34,673 bases of DNA from CAZTYW01 sp964617695 (GCA_964617695.1 CAZTYW010000014.1:1-34673); one strand, 5' to 3'; positions 23,804 through 33,255 are shown, counted from the first letter of the stretch. Translations and numbers: made by a program. Notes: a model not told the origin generated them from the letters alone.

Positions 23804-26800
23804 AGGAGCCGGCAGCCCAATCGGTGGACATCGGACTGTGCTGGTATGCCAGGGTACCGGCTGCACCTCATCCTGGTCTGAGCAGATTCGCGCTGCGCTC
23901 GAGCAGGGAGTCACACAGGCAGGCCTGGATGACGTAACGGTTGACTTCACAGGCTGCCACGGTTTTTGCCAGCAGGGCCCCATAGTAGTCGTTGAACCTG
24001 AAGGCACCTTCTATACACACGTAACACCGGAAGATGTCCCGGAAATCGTTCATTCTCACCTGGTCGAAGGCAGGGCCGTCGAGCGGCTTTTCTACCGCGA
24101 GCCGGTGAGCGGCGAAGCCGTACCCAGGTACCACGACGTCATGTTCTACAGGAAGCAGCAGCGTCTCATACTGCGCAAATGCGGCCACATCAACCCCGAG
24201 AGGATAGACGATTACATCGGCGCCGGTGGTTACGACGCTCTGAGTAAGGTCCTCTCCCAGATGTCTCCGGATCAGGTGATCGACGAGGTGCGGCGATCTG
24301 GGCTCCGGGGACGAGGTGGGGCCGGCTTCCCCACAGCGCAGAAATGGGACTTCTGTCGCAGGGCCCCCGGTAACGAGAAGTACATGATCTGCAACGCTGA
24401 CGAGGGCGACCCGGGGGCCTTCATGGACCGCAGCATTATGGAGGGAGACCCGCACACCGTAGTCGAGGGGACGATAATTGCCGCACACGCCATCGGGGCC
24501 AGCGAGGGCTACATATATTGCCGAGCCGAGTACCCTCTGGCTATCAAGCGCCTGCGCATCGCCATTCAGCAAGCGGAGGAGCGCGGATTTCTGGGCAAGA
24601 ATATCCTGGGTTCAGACTTCAGTTTCGCGCTGCACATCAAAGAAGGCGCCGGTGCCTTTGTTTGTGGCGAAGAAACCGCATTGATGGCCTCAATCGAAGG
24701 CAGGAGAGGCATGCCAAACCCCCGGCCCCCTTTCCCAGCCCAGTCAGGCCTGTGGGAAAAGCCGACCAACATAAACAATGTAAAAACGCTGGCCACAATC
24801 CCGGTGATCATCGCCAAAGGAGCAGAATGGTACGCCGCCATCGGCACGGGGAAAAGCAAAGGCACCGCTGTCTTCGCCCTGACCGGCAAAATCGCTAACA
24901 GCGGCCTCGTAGAGGTGCCAATGGGCATGCCACTGAGGGACATCATCTTTGACATCGGCGGAGGGATACCCGGTGGCAAGCGCTTCAAGGCAGTGCAGAC
25001 CGGCGGCCCATCCGGCGGGTGTCTGCCAGCCAGCTTCCTTGACTCACCAGTTGACTACGAGTCACTGGGAGCGGCGGGCTCCATCATGGGTTCAGGAGGC
25101 ATGGTGGTCCTGGACGAGGACACCTGTATGCTGGATATGGCCAGGTACTTCCTGTCCTTTACCCAGTTCGAGTCCTGCGGCAAGTGCATACCATGCCGTT
25201 GGGGAACCAAACAGATGCTGGACATTCTGGACGATATTGCCAGCGGCAGGGGAACACTGGAAGACATCGATCTTCTCATGGAATTGGGCGAAGCAGTCAA
25301 GGCAGGATCGCTCTGCGGCCTTGGCCAGACAGCACCCAATCCGGTGCTATCCACCATCCGCTACTTCCGAGACGAATACGAATCTCATATCAAGAAGTTG
25401 CGCTGCCCTGCCGCCGTCTGCAAGGGTCTGGTCAAGGCGCCCTGCAGTCACACCTGCCCGGCAGGCGTGGATGTTCCGCGATATATTCGACTCATCGCCG
25501 AGAAGAAGTACGAAGAGGCAGTAGCAGTCATCCGCCAGAGGATACCTTTCCCGTCAGTCTGCGGCTACGTATGCTTCCACCCTTGCGAGACCAGGTGCCG
25601 CAGAGGCCAGGTCGACGAGCCAATCGCCATAAGGGCGCTCAAGCGCTTCGCCAGCGACAACGTCAGAAAGGCTGGCCTGGGCGAGCTTGAGGCCGCGCCC
25701 TCTTCCGGCAAGCGGGTGGCCGTTGTTGGCTCCGGGCCCGCCGGACTCACAGCAGCATACTACCTGGCCAAGCTCTGCGGGCACGCCGTGACCGTTTTCG
25801 AAGCACTGTCGAAAGCAGGCGGCATGTTGAGGGCCGGAATACCCAGGTACAGGCTGCCCAAAGATGTGCTGGACGCCGAGATTGACATCGTCAGACAGGT
25901 CGGGGTTGACATACGTACCAGCGCCCCCGTCGATTCGCTTGAGGCACTCCGCCAGCAAGGATACGACGCCGTTTTCCTCGCCCTGGGAGCCCAGGCCGGC
26001 ATCAAGCTGGGCGTCTCCGGAGAAGACACCGCCGGAGTGGTCAACTGCGTTTCCCTGCTTCGCGACGTCAGCTTCGGCAAGAGAGTAAAGCTCGGGAAGA
26101 CTGTGGCCGTTATCGGCGGAGGCAATGCCGCAGTGGATGCGTCTCGCACCGCACTGCGCCTCGGCGCAAAAGAGGTGACCATCCTCTACCGCCGCACCCG
26201 GGACGAGATGCCGGCCGCATACGAAGAGCTGGAACAGGCGCTGGACGAGGGCGTGACAGCAGAGTTCCTGGTTGCACCCCAAAGGATAACCCGAAACAAC
26301 GGCCATGTTACTCTGGAATGCATTCGGATGCAGCTCGGAAAGACGGATGCCAGCGGGAGGAGACGCCCCGAGCCAATACCAGGCACCGAGTTCGAGAAGG
26401 AGTTCGATACTGTAATTGCGGCTATCGGGCAGACGACGGAGATACCGGACACGCTGGGATTGCCAACCGACAAAGGCGGCACTCTGCACGTCGACCCAGA
26501 CACACTGGCTACCGACATCGAAGGAGTCTTCGCCGGAGGAGACGCGGTCAGCGGGCCGGCCTCGGTGATTGAGGCAATCGCCGCTGGAAGGCAGGCCGCA
26601 ATATCAATAGACAAGTATCTGGGTGGCAAGGGCATGATCGACGAAGTGCTGGCATCTCCTGAAGCCACCACTCCACCGGAAGTAGAGGAGGAGGAACGGG
26701 GCAGAGCCCAGATGCCGTGGGTACCGGCAGAGAGCAGGGTCAAGAACTTCAACCTGGTGGAGCTTGGCTACTCGGAAGATGCAGCCATAGAAGAGGCCAG

Positions 26801-26837
26801 GCGATGCCTGAAATGCGACTTGGAGGAAGAAGACTGA
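23793..26837 (+). CDS. NuoF-GltD fusion: flavin/iron-sulfur diaphorase subunit of formate dehydrogenase
   Basis: A 1014-residue fusion. An N-terminal thioredoxin-like [2Fe-2S] domain carries Cys19/24/55/59. The NuoF core (about 115-535) binds FMN and NAD(H): GRGGAGFP (173-180), EGAGAFVCGEETALM, and a [4Fe-4S] site at Cys462/465/468/508. After about residue 536 comes a GltD/NfnB-like module. It starts with cysteines 551/555/590/594/598/602, a pattern for two [4Fe-4S] clusters, then FAD-binding VAVVGSGPAGLTAAYYLAK (about 642) and NAD(P)-binding VAVIGGGNAAVDASR, and GVFAGGDAVSGPASVIEA near the end. It thus has two nucleotide-reducing sites, one of NuoF type and one of GltD type. The latter is often NADPH-linked. 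The start at 23793 (MGTEG) is inside the end of the NuoE-like gene. Confidence 0.92.
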   Translation: MGTEGAGSPIGGHRTVLVCQGTGCTSSWSEQIRAALEQGVTQAGLDDVTVDFTGCHGFCQQGPIVVVEPEGTFYTHVTPEDVPEIVHSHLVEGRAVERLFYREPVSGEAVPRYHDVMFYRKQQRLILRKCGHINPERIDDYIGAGGYDALSKVLSQMSPDQVIDEVRRSGLRGRGGAGFPTAQKWDFCRRAPGNEKYMICNADEGDPGAFMDRSIMEGDPHTVVEGTIIAAHAIGASEGYIYCRAEYPLAIKRLRIAIQQAEERGFLGKNILGSDFSFALHIKEGAGAFVCGEETALMASIEGRRGMPNPRPPFPAQSGLWEKPTNINNVKTLATIPVIIAKGAEWYAAIGTGKSKGTAVFALTGKIANSGLVEVPMGMPLRDIIFDIGGGIPGGKRFKAVQTGGPSGGCLPASFLDSPVDYESLGAAGSIMGSGGMVVLDEDTCMLDMARYFLSFTQFESCGKCIPCRWGTKQMLDILDDIASGRGTLEDIDLLMELGEAVKAGSLCGLGQTAPNPVLSTIRYFRDEYESHIKKLRCPAAVCKGLVKAPCSHTCPAGVDVPRYIRLIAEKKYEEAVAVIRQRIPFPSVCGYVCFHPCETRCRRGQVDEPIAIRALKRFASDNVRKAGLGELEAAPSSGKRVAVVGSGPAGLTAAYYLAKLCGHAVTVFEALSKAGGMLRAGIPRYRLPKDVLDAEIDIVRQVGVDIRTSAPVDSLEALRQQGYDAVFLALGAQAGIKLGVSGEDTAGVVNCVSLLRDVSFGKRVKLGKTVAVIGGGNAAVDASRTALRLGAKEVTILYRRTRDEMPAAYEELEQALDEGVTAEFLVAPQRITRNNGHVTLECIRMQLGKTDASGRRRPEPIPGTEFEKEFDTVIAAIGQTTEIPDTLGLPTDKGGTLHVDPDTLATDIEGVFAGGDAVSGPASVIEAIAAGRQAAISIDKYLGGKGMIDEVLASPEATTPPEVEEEERGRAQMPWVPAESRVKNFNLVELGYSEDAAIEEARRCLKCDLEEED

Positions 26838-26892
26838 GCGAGCGCCAGTAACCTGATGACATCAGTGGCTGGTGCAGGTCAGGAGGACAGGA

Positions 26893-29859
26893 ATGGTTGC
26901 ACATACGGCGGTTGTAAAGCACAAGGCGAAGTTTGGCAGTATTGCGTTGAATATCGACGGTAAGACAGTCGAAGCGGCGCAGGGAGCGACGATACTGGAA
27001 GCAGCGCTCGCTGCCGGCATCTACATACCGACGCTGTGCCACGATCCGGAGCTCAAACCCTATGGAGCGTGTCGCCTCTGCGTCGTCGAGGTTGAGGGAA
27101 TGCGCGGTCTCGTCACTTCGTGCACCACTGCGGTTGCGGAAGGCATGGCAGTGCGCACGGACACGCCGATGGTAAACCAGTCTCGCCGCATCACCATGGA
27201 GCTCATTGCCGCCAACCATCACGGCGATTGTCTGACCTGTACCAAGAACCAGCAGTGTGACCTCCAGACCATTGCCCGCTACCTGGGCATCGAAGAGACT
27301 CACTTCAACCGTCTGCGCAAGAGCGCCCAACTGGTGCCGGTCGACGACAGTCACCCCGCCTTCGACCGTGACCTCAACAAATGTATCCTCTGTGCCAGGT
27401 GCGTCCGTGCCTGCCATGAGATCACCGGCGTCGGCGCCATCGATCTGGCCTTCCGAGGCAACTCGGCCAGGGTTAGCACTTTCGGCGACAAGCCAATCCT
27501 CCAATCGGCCTGCGAGTCTTGCGGGGAATGCGTGGACCGCTGCCCGACGGGAGCCCTTGTACCCAAGCATGCAAGACAGGCCACCCGAGAGGTCAGGACC
27601 ATCTGCCCTTACTGCGGCGTCGGCTGTTCTATATACCTGGGAGTCCGGGGCAACGAGATCGTCAGCGTACGTGGCGACAAAGAGAGTCCGGTCAACCACG
27701 GTGGCCTGTGCGTCAAGGGACGGTTCGGCTTCGACTTCATCAACCATCCTGAGAGGTTGACCCAGCCGCTCATCCGGAGAGAGGGGAGGGGCAAAGACAC
27801 CAAGGTGAACGGCAACCTGCACGAGGTCTTCCGCGAGGCCAGTTGGGACGAAGCCCTCGCCCTGGTAGCCAACAAGCTGTCCAGGATCAAGCACAAACAC
27901 GGCGCCGATAGCATCGGGGTGCTGAGTTCAGCCAAGTTCACCAACGAGGAGAACTACGTGGCACAGAAGTTCGCCCGTGCCGTACTGGGCACCAACAACG
28001 TTGATCACTGTGCCCGTCTGTGCCACGCATCCACCGTTGTGGCCGCCCTGGCCGCCTTCGGCGACGGTGCCATGAGCAACTCAATCGCCGACTTCGCCAG
28101 GTCCGACCTCCTGATGGTGATAGGCTCGAACACCACCGACTGCCATCCAATCATCGGCCGCATCATTCGTCAGGGCGTGAAGTCGAGGGGCTTGAGGCTC
28201 ATCACGGCTGACCCACGTGCCATCGAACTCTCCAGGCTGGCCAGCGTTCACCTGCGCCATAGACCCGGAACGGATGTGGCACTGCTCAATGCAATGATGC
28301 ACGTCATTATCCAGGAAGACCTCCACGACAAGAAGTTCATCAAAGAGCGTACCGAAGGGTTCGACGACCTGGCAGAGACTGTCAGGCAGTATTCACCCGA
28401 GCTTGCACAGGAGATAACGGGAGTCCCCGCATCCGACATAGTCAAGGCCGCCCGGCTTTTCGCCGCTGCAGACAAAGCTGCCATTCTGTACGGCATGGGC
28501 ATAACCCAGCATACGACTGGCACAGACAACGTCAAGAGCATAGCCAATTTGCTGCTGCTCACCGGGAACATGGGGCGGGAGGGCACCGGATTCAGCCCGC
28601 TGAGGGGCCAGAACAACGTCCAGGGGGCGTGTGACATGGGGGCGCTGCCCAATGTGTTCCCCGGCTACCAAAGGGTGGACAATACGGATGCCAGACTCAA
28701 GTTCGAGTCCGCCTGGGGGATAACCCTGAGCGCCGAGCCAGGTCTACCTGTGACCGAGATGATCCGGGCTGCGGCAGCCGACGGCATCAAGGCCATGTAC
28801 GTGCTGGGCGAGAATCCCTTGATGAGCGAACCCTCGCTCGTTCACGCCAGGGAGGCAATGAACAAGCTGGAGTTCCTGGTCGTCCAGGAAGTCTTCGCTA
28901 CGGAGACAGCCGTCCTGGCCGATGTGGTCCTGCCTGCAGCCGCCTTTGCCGAAAAGAACGGCACCTTCACCAACACCGAGAGGCGCGTGCAGAGGTTGAC
29001 CAAGGCCGTCGAACCGCCCGGCGAGTCCAGACCCGACTGGCAGATCGTGTCTGCCCTGGCCGAGAAGATGGGGTATCGCTTCGCATACGCGAGCGCAGAG
29101 GACATAATGGAGGAAATCGCGTCCCTTACCCCTATCTACGGGGGCGTGCACTATGACCGGCTGGACAGCTACGGACTCCAGTGGCCTTGCCTTGACAGGC
29201 TTGATCCGGGCACGCCCATTCTCCATCCTGACAGGTTCACCCGCGGCCTGGGCAAGTTCCACGCCGTAGAATACAGGCCTCCGGCGGAATCGGTATCTCC
29301 CGAGTATCCGCTTATCCTCACCACGGGCCGGGTGCTGGAGCACTGGCATACGGGCAGCATGAGCCGCCGCTCCGGGGTGCTGGACAAGCTGCATCCAAAC
29401 GGCGCAATCGATATCCATCCCCACGATGCAGTCAAGCTCGGCATCGTGGACGGTGACATGCTGGCAGTAGCCTCGCAGCGGGGCAAGATAGAGACACCAG
29501 TCAGGATCACCGAGAAGACCTCTCCCGGCCTTGCTTTCATGGCCTTCCACTGGCGCGAGTCGCCGGCGAATGTCCTCACCAACGATGCGCTGGACCCGGT
29601 CGCCAAGATACCCGAGTTCAAGGTCAGCGCAGTCAGGGCAGTGCTGGCGGTGCTGGACAGGGCCGCTGAGGACAACGCCTTTCTTGCTCGGCTGGCGGAG
29701 AACCCCAGCGAGGCCCTGAAAGAATATGATTTGACCCCCGAGGAAAGAGCAGCCATTGCCAGCGGCGACATCCGCAAGATCGAGTCCTGGGTCGGCGGCA
29801 AGCTGGACCCGAGGCTGAGCGCATGGCTCATCAGCAGATTGACTCAGGAGAAGTGGTAA
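26893..29859 (+). CDS. fdhA: Formate dehydrogenase catalytic subunit, NuoG-like N-terminus, Cys-type, with extra C-terminal domain
   Basis: A 988-residue molybdenum/tungsten bis-MGD enzyme interconverting formate and CO2 in the cytoplasm. Order: [2Fe-2S] ferredoxin (Cys49/60/63/77); His-Cys3 [4Fe-4S] site (His110, Cys113/116/122); two more [4Fe-4S] clusters (Cys164/167/170/174 and 207/210/213/217); the catalytic-domain cluster (Cys238/241/245/273); active site CARLCHAS with Cys377-His378, so cysteine rather than selenocysteine ligates the metal. The C-terminal MGD domain (LTTGRVLEHWHTGSMSRRS) ends near residue 905. Residues 911-988 are an added domain homologous to the small protein at 22613. 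AGGAGG precedes the ATG at 26893. The gene follows the NuoF-GltD fusion by 55 bases. No FdhD-type accessory gene is in the window. Confidence 0.93.
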   Translation: MVAHTAVVKHKAKFGSIALNIDGKTVEAAQGATILEAALAAGIYIPTLCHDPELKPYGACRLCVVEVEGMRGLVTSCTTAVAEGMAVRTDTPMVNQSRRITMELIAANHHGDCLTCTKNQQCDLQTIARYLGIEETHFNRLRKSAQLVPVDDSHPAFDRDLNKCILCARCVRACHEITGVGAIDLAFRGNSARVSTFGDKPILQSACESCGECVDRCPTGALVPKHARQATREVRTICPYCGVGCSIYLGVRGNEIVSVRGDKESPVNHGGLCVKGRFGFDFINHPERLTQPLIRREGRGKDTKVNGNLHEVFREASWDEALALVANKLSRIKHKHGADSIGVLSSAKFTNEENYVAQKFARAVLGTNNVDHCARLCHASTVVAALAAFGDGAMSNSIADFARSDLLMVIGSNTTDCHPIIGRIIRQGVKSRGLRLITADPRAIELSRLASVHLRHRPGTDVALLNAMMHVIIQEDLHDKKFIKERTEGFDDLAETVRQYSPELAQEITGVPASDIVKAARLFAAADKAAILYGMGITQHTTGTDNVKSIANLLLLTGNMGREGTGFSPLRGQNNVQGACDMGALPNVFPGYQRVDNTDARLKFESAWGITLSAEPGLPVTEMIRAAAADGIKAMYVLGENPLMSEPSLVHAREAMNKLEFLVVQEVFATETAVLADVVLPAAAFAEKNGTFTNTERRVQRLTKAVEPPGESRPDWQIVSALAEKMGYRFAYASAEDIMEEIASLTPIYGGVHYDRLDSYGLQWPCLDRLDPGTPILHPDRFTRGLGKFHAVEYRPPAESVSPEYPLILTTGRVLEHWHTGSMSRRSGVLDKLHPNGAIDIHPHDAVKLGIVDGDMLAVASQRGKIETPVRITEKTSPGLAFMAFHWRESPANVLTNDALDPVAKIPEFKVSAVRAVLAVLDRAAEDNAFLARLAENPSEALKEYDLTPEERAAIASGDIRKIESWVGGKLDPRLSAWLISRLTQEKW
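29623..29856 (+). other. C-terminal helical domain of FdhA shared with the stand-alone protein
   Basis: Residues 911-988 of FdhA, beginning VSAVRAVLAVLDRAAED and ending RLTQEKW. It aligns with the 22613 product with two single-residue indels. Standard NuoG-like formate dehydrogenases end before this point, so this looks like an acquired or duplicated module. Confidence 0.8.
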
Positions 29860-30150
29860 GGCAGGAGTACAGGCAGACGCAGGAGAACAGCCTATGTAGC
29901 AGGAGCCGGATTTTGTATTGAGCAGCGTAGTGTGTTACCATGATGACTGAATTTCCCCCAAGGGCACCTGGATTTGAAATCGAAGCTCTAAACCTGTCAA
30001 GCACGCGGCACGGCGCCCCCATGCTCGTCCCCTTGTTCGTTGTGCCCTTTGTTTTCCCCGAAGCAACCAGTCTGCCCATGCGCGTACGCTGCTGCGCCAT
30101 GAGGGAAGGGCATTATCCCGCCAAACTTGAGAGCAAAGGAGTCTGAGCAA
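29860..30150. other. Intergenic stretch between fdhA and the CoA-transferase fusion
   Basis: These 291 bases contain no gene I can support. A 68-codon frame at 29940-30146 has no signature and no ribosome-binding site. I saw no strong terminator after fdhA and no clear promoter before the CoA-transferase gene, so co-transcription remains possible. Confidence 0.5.
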
Positions 30151-33100
30151 ATGGGTGAAGGAAAACCTACTCTCCCGAGCGAATTCGAGAAGGACAAGAT
30201 TCCGTACCACTTGACTGCCTCGCAGACAACCTCTCACCTGGCCCCGGAAGCACTGGAGAGGGAGGGAATAGCGCCCATTACTTACAAATGGGAAGAGATC
30301 AGCGACGAGGTCAGGGAACTGGTCAAGAAGGTCTGGAGGCTGGAGCAGTTGACCCCCGAGGAACTGGACAAGCTCCCCTACGAGGAGTATGCCCGCTACC
30401 TTTTTGACCCTCGGAGAAGGTTTGACAAGCCCGAGGCCCTGGACGGTGTGAGAGTGCTGGAGGTATGCCGCCCCGATTGGTTCAGCTTCGGTCTTCAGTT
30501 CTGCGGCTCCCTGCTCGCCGAGCACGGCGCCGAGGTGATAAAGGTCGAGGACCCGATGAGAGGCGACGCCATGCGCTGGTGCGGGCCACCCGTCGCCGAA
30601 GGCGGGGCCATGAAAGCACGGGGCGAGAACTGGCCGCCCAACGGCACATCGCTCATGGGCTTCTGTGAAAACAGGAACAAGTACTGTGTCACCATTGATA
30701 TCACCACGGAGAAAGGCAGGGAGCTGTTCAGGGACCTGGCCCGGGTTTCTGACGTTGTGATCGAGAACTATGACCCCGGTTATCTCGATTCCCTGGGTAT
30801 CGGCTACCGGCAACTTCGAAAGATCAACCCTCGGCTGGTCTACTGTGCCATAACCGGCTATGGCCAGTGGGGAGAGGAATCGAACAGGAAGACCTTTGAG
30901 ACAGGGATCCAGGCCATGAGCACCTTGAGCTCGTTCTGTGGCCCCATCAACTACGAAGCTGAAACGCACGAAGAGGCGAAAAAAGACTCTGTACCGACCA
31001 GGGTCGGCTGGCCCATAGGGTTCATCTCAGGTGGACTGGCTGCCGCCTTCGGAGTCGTAGGCGCACTGCTCTACCGGGAACGGAGGTCAGGAAGAGGGCA
31101 GATGATAGATGTGTGCTCCGAGGGCCTGGTCATGCGCTGCTGTGATTGCAGCTTCGACTGGTACAGCCTCACAGGGAACATCCGCGGCCCCATGGGGAAC
31201 TGGGACCTTGAAATCTGTCCCTACGGGCTCCACCCCTGCAAGGGAGGAAGATATAGCATCGTGGCCGGGATGGGCAGGCTGTGGTGGGCCATATGCGACG
31301 CCTGCGGCACGGAAAACAGCGAGATCCTGAAGTACGCCTTCCCGGACAACCCGGTCCGCCTCCTCTGGGCCCCACAAAAAGAGATAAACAGCGAGATCGA
31401 TCGGTGGACCATGCAGCACGAGATGGACGAGCTAATGGAGATCGGCTTCAAGATGGGCTTCGCTGCAGGTGGTGTCTACAACATCAAGGAAATCCGTGAG
31501 CACCGTCACTTCCTGGACCGCGGGGGCATCATAGAGGTTGACGACCCGCTCTACGGCAAGGTTCTCATCCAGGGCACCAAGCCAGCCTTCAGCGAGACGC
31601 CGGGTCGGATCAAATGGGTCTCCAGGCCAATGGGGTGGGACAACGAGACCATCTTCAGAAAGTACCTCGGCGTCTACAATGACGAACTGAAGCAGCTTGA
31701 AAAGGAAGGCGTGGTAAGCCCGCGGGGCGGTCCCAAGGTTGGAAAAGGGATGGGCCTGCCCATAGAGTGGAGCGGTCTCAAGTACGACTGTGAGAAGCTC
31801 GGCGAAGACATGGGGCTGCTGGTCTTGAAGCACAGGAGCGGAGACCAGTTGACCCAGGAAGAGGAAGACGCTCTATCCTATGATGAGTGGTGCCGCTACG
31901 CTTTCGATCCCAAGAAAGCCAGGCGAAAGCCCAAGATGCTCGACGGCATTCGGGTCATAGACTGGACCACCATGATCTTCGGCCCCTTCTCATGCGCTGT
32001 GCTGGCGGAGCTCGGGGCGGAGGTCATCAAGATAGAGCTACCAGGACGGGCTGACACAATGCGCTACTCCGGACCGCCCGCAGACCTGGGGGGCTACGTC
32101 AGGTGGACGGCGGAGAAAAGCGGGACCAGTCCTGATGGCATACTGGGCAAAAACGTGACAGAGGAGTGCCTGCCGGAGATTGGGTCCGGCCTCGGCTATC
32201 TCGACTGTGCCAAGAACAAGCTGCTGGCCTCCATAGACCTGCACCCGGGCCCCGGACAGGAGATATTCAAGAACCTGATAAGGAAATCAGACGTGTTCGT
32301 CGAGAATGTTCGGACGGGCACCACCGACGAGTGGGGTATCGGTTATCGCCAGCTACAGAGTATAAACCCGCGGCTCATTTACCTGTCCGAGAACGGACCC
32401 GGGCAGTGGGGCCGGGAGGACCTGGTGCGGGCCTCATACGATATTCTGGGCCAGTCAATGGGAGGAAGCGCCTACATCACCGGCCACCCGGATGGCGAGC
32501 AGCAGAAGATCCCAATGTGGGTATGCAACTACTTCGCCGGACACATGGGATCGCTAGGCGTGCTTATGGCTCTCTACTGGAGAGAGAAGAGCGGCAAGGG
32601 ACAGATGATAGAGCAGTCGCAGATAGAGACTATGACTCGCTGGCTTGGCCCCGGCATCGCCTGGTACGGCAAGACGGGCATGGTCCAGGAAAGATACGGC
32701 AACAGGCACCGCTGGGTCTGCCCTGACGGCATCGTCAAGACCAGGGACGGTCACATCGCTATCGGTGCCGACGACGAGGCCTTTGCCAGGCTGTGCAGTC
32801 TGATTGGGGGTGCGGCCGAGGAGCTGCCGAAGAAATACCCGACGAACGTCGATCGAGTGCCCGAGTCCGTACAGGATGAGGTCTATAAGGCAATCGAAGA
32901 GTGGGCAGCCAGACTGACGGCAGCCGAGATCGAAGTCCTGGCCAGGGAGTACGGCTTCGGCGCCTGCCCCATCAAGAATGCCAGGGACGCCTGCACCGAC
33001 AAGCACTACGAGGAAAGAGGCGAAATCGAGGACATACACGATCCCTGGTATGGCAGCATGAAGATCCAGGGCTGCGTCCCGCTCTATTCTGAGACGCCGG

Positions 33101-33255
33101 CATGCACCGAGTACGCCAGCAAGCCGGTGGGTTGGGACACGGAGTACATCCTCCGGAGGTTCTGCGGCCTGACCACGGAGCACATTGTGGAGCTTGAGAG
33201 GCAACACATCATCGGCAAAGTGGCCGGGGCCGAGGGTTCCAGAGACCTCTGGTGA
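30151..33255 (+). CDS. Tandem fusion of two family III (CaiB/BaiF) CoA-transferase domains
   Basis: A 1034-residue protein, over twice the family's usual 400. Domain 1 (about 97-520) starts LDGVRVLEVCRP and contains EHGAEVIKVEDPMRGDAMRW, GYLDSLGIGYRQLRKINPRL and GRGQMIDVCSEG. Domain 2 (about 587-1030) starts LDGIRVIDWTTM and has ELGAEVIKIELPGRADTMRY, EWGIGYRQLQSINPRLIYL and GKGQMIEQSQIE. A preceding segment of about 35 residues with LTPEELDKLPYEEYARYLFD or LTQEEEDALSYDEWCRYAFD is repeated too, so the whole unit was duplicated or two genes fused. At the catalytic position domain 1 has Gly325 (Glu324 adjacent) and domain 2 has Glu826. AAAGGAG lies 9 bases before the ATG at 30151. Substrates are unknown. 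An intrinsic terminator follows. Confidence 0.9.
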   Translation: MGEGKPTLPSEFEKDKIPYHLTASQTTSHLAPEALEREGIAPITYKWEEISDEVRELVKKVWRLEQLTPEELDKLPYEEYARYLFDPRRRFDKPEALDGVRVLEVCRPDWFSFGLQFCGSLLAEHGAEVIKVEDPMRGDAMRWCGPPVAEGGAMKARGENWPPNGTSLMGFCENRNKYCVTIDITTEKGRELFRDLARVSDVVIENYDPGYLDSLGIGYRQLRKINPRLVYCAITGYGQWGEESNRKTFETGIQAMSTLSSFCGPINYEAETHEEAKKDSVPTRVGWPIGFISGGLAAAFGVVGALLYRERRSGRGQMIDVCSEGLVMRCCDCSFDWYSLTGNIRGPMGNWDLEICPYGLHPCKGGRYSIVAGMGRLWWAICDACGTENSEILKYAFPDNPVRLLWAPQKEINSEIDRWTMQHEMDELMEIGFKMGFAAGGVYNIKEIREHRHFLDRGGIIEVDDPLYGKVLIQGTKPAFSETPGRIKWVSRPMGWDNETIFRKYLGVYNDELKQLEKEGVVSPRGGPKVGKGMGLPIEWSGLKYDCEKLGEDMGLLVLKHRSGDQLTQEEEDALSYDEWCRYAFDPKKARRKPKMLDGIRVIDWTTMIFGPFSCAVLAELGAEVIKIELPGRADTMRYSGPPADLGGYVRWTAEKSGTSPDGILGKNVTEECLPEIGSGLGYLDCAKNKLLASIDLHPGPGQEIFKNLIRKSDVFVENVRTGTTDEWGIGYRQLQSINPRLIYLSENGPGQWGREDLVRASYDILGQSMGGSAYITGHPDGEQQKIPMWVCNYFAGHMGSLGVLMALYWREKSGKGQMIEQSQIETMTRWLGPGIAWYGKTGMVQERYGNRHRWVCPDGIVKTRDGHIAIGADDEAFARLCSLIGGAAEELPKKYPTNVDRVPESVQDEVYKAIEEWAARLTAAEIEVLAREYGFGACPIKNARDACTDKHYEERGEIEDIHDPWYGSMKIQGCVPLYSETPACTEYASKPVGWDTEYILRRFCGLTTEHIVELERQHIIGKVAGAEGSRDLW

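Noticed and set aside
26749..27900. Long minus-strand frame of 383 codons opposite the formate dehydrogenase gene
   Set aside because: It lies wholly antisense to fdhA and the end of the NuoF-GltD gene, which carry clear motifs; it has no family signature and is explained by GC-rich codon use.
28012..28035. Possible selenocysteine at the formate dehydrogenase active site
   Set aside because: The codon is TGC, so the residue is an ordinary cysteine and no in-frame TGA is present.
29940..30146. Plus-strand 68-codon frame between fdhA and the CoA-transferase fusion
   Set aside because: No ribosome-binding site, no signature, unusual composition; treated as non-coding.
29935..30969. Minus-strand frame of 344 codons opposite the start of the CoA-transferase fusion
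   Set aside because: No recognisable domain, mostly antisense to a well-supported gene.
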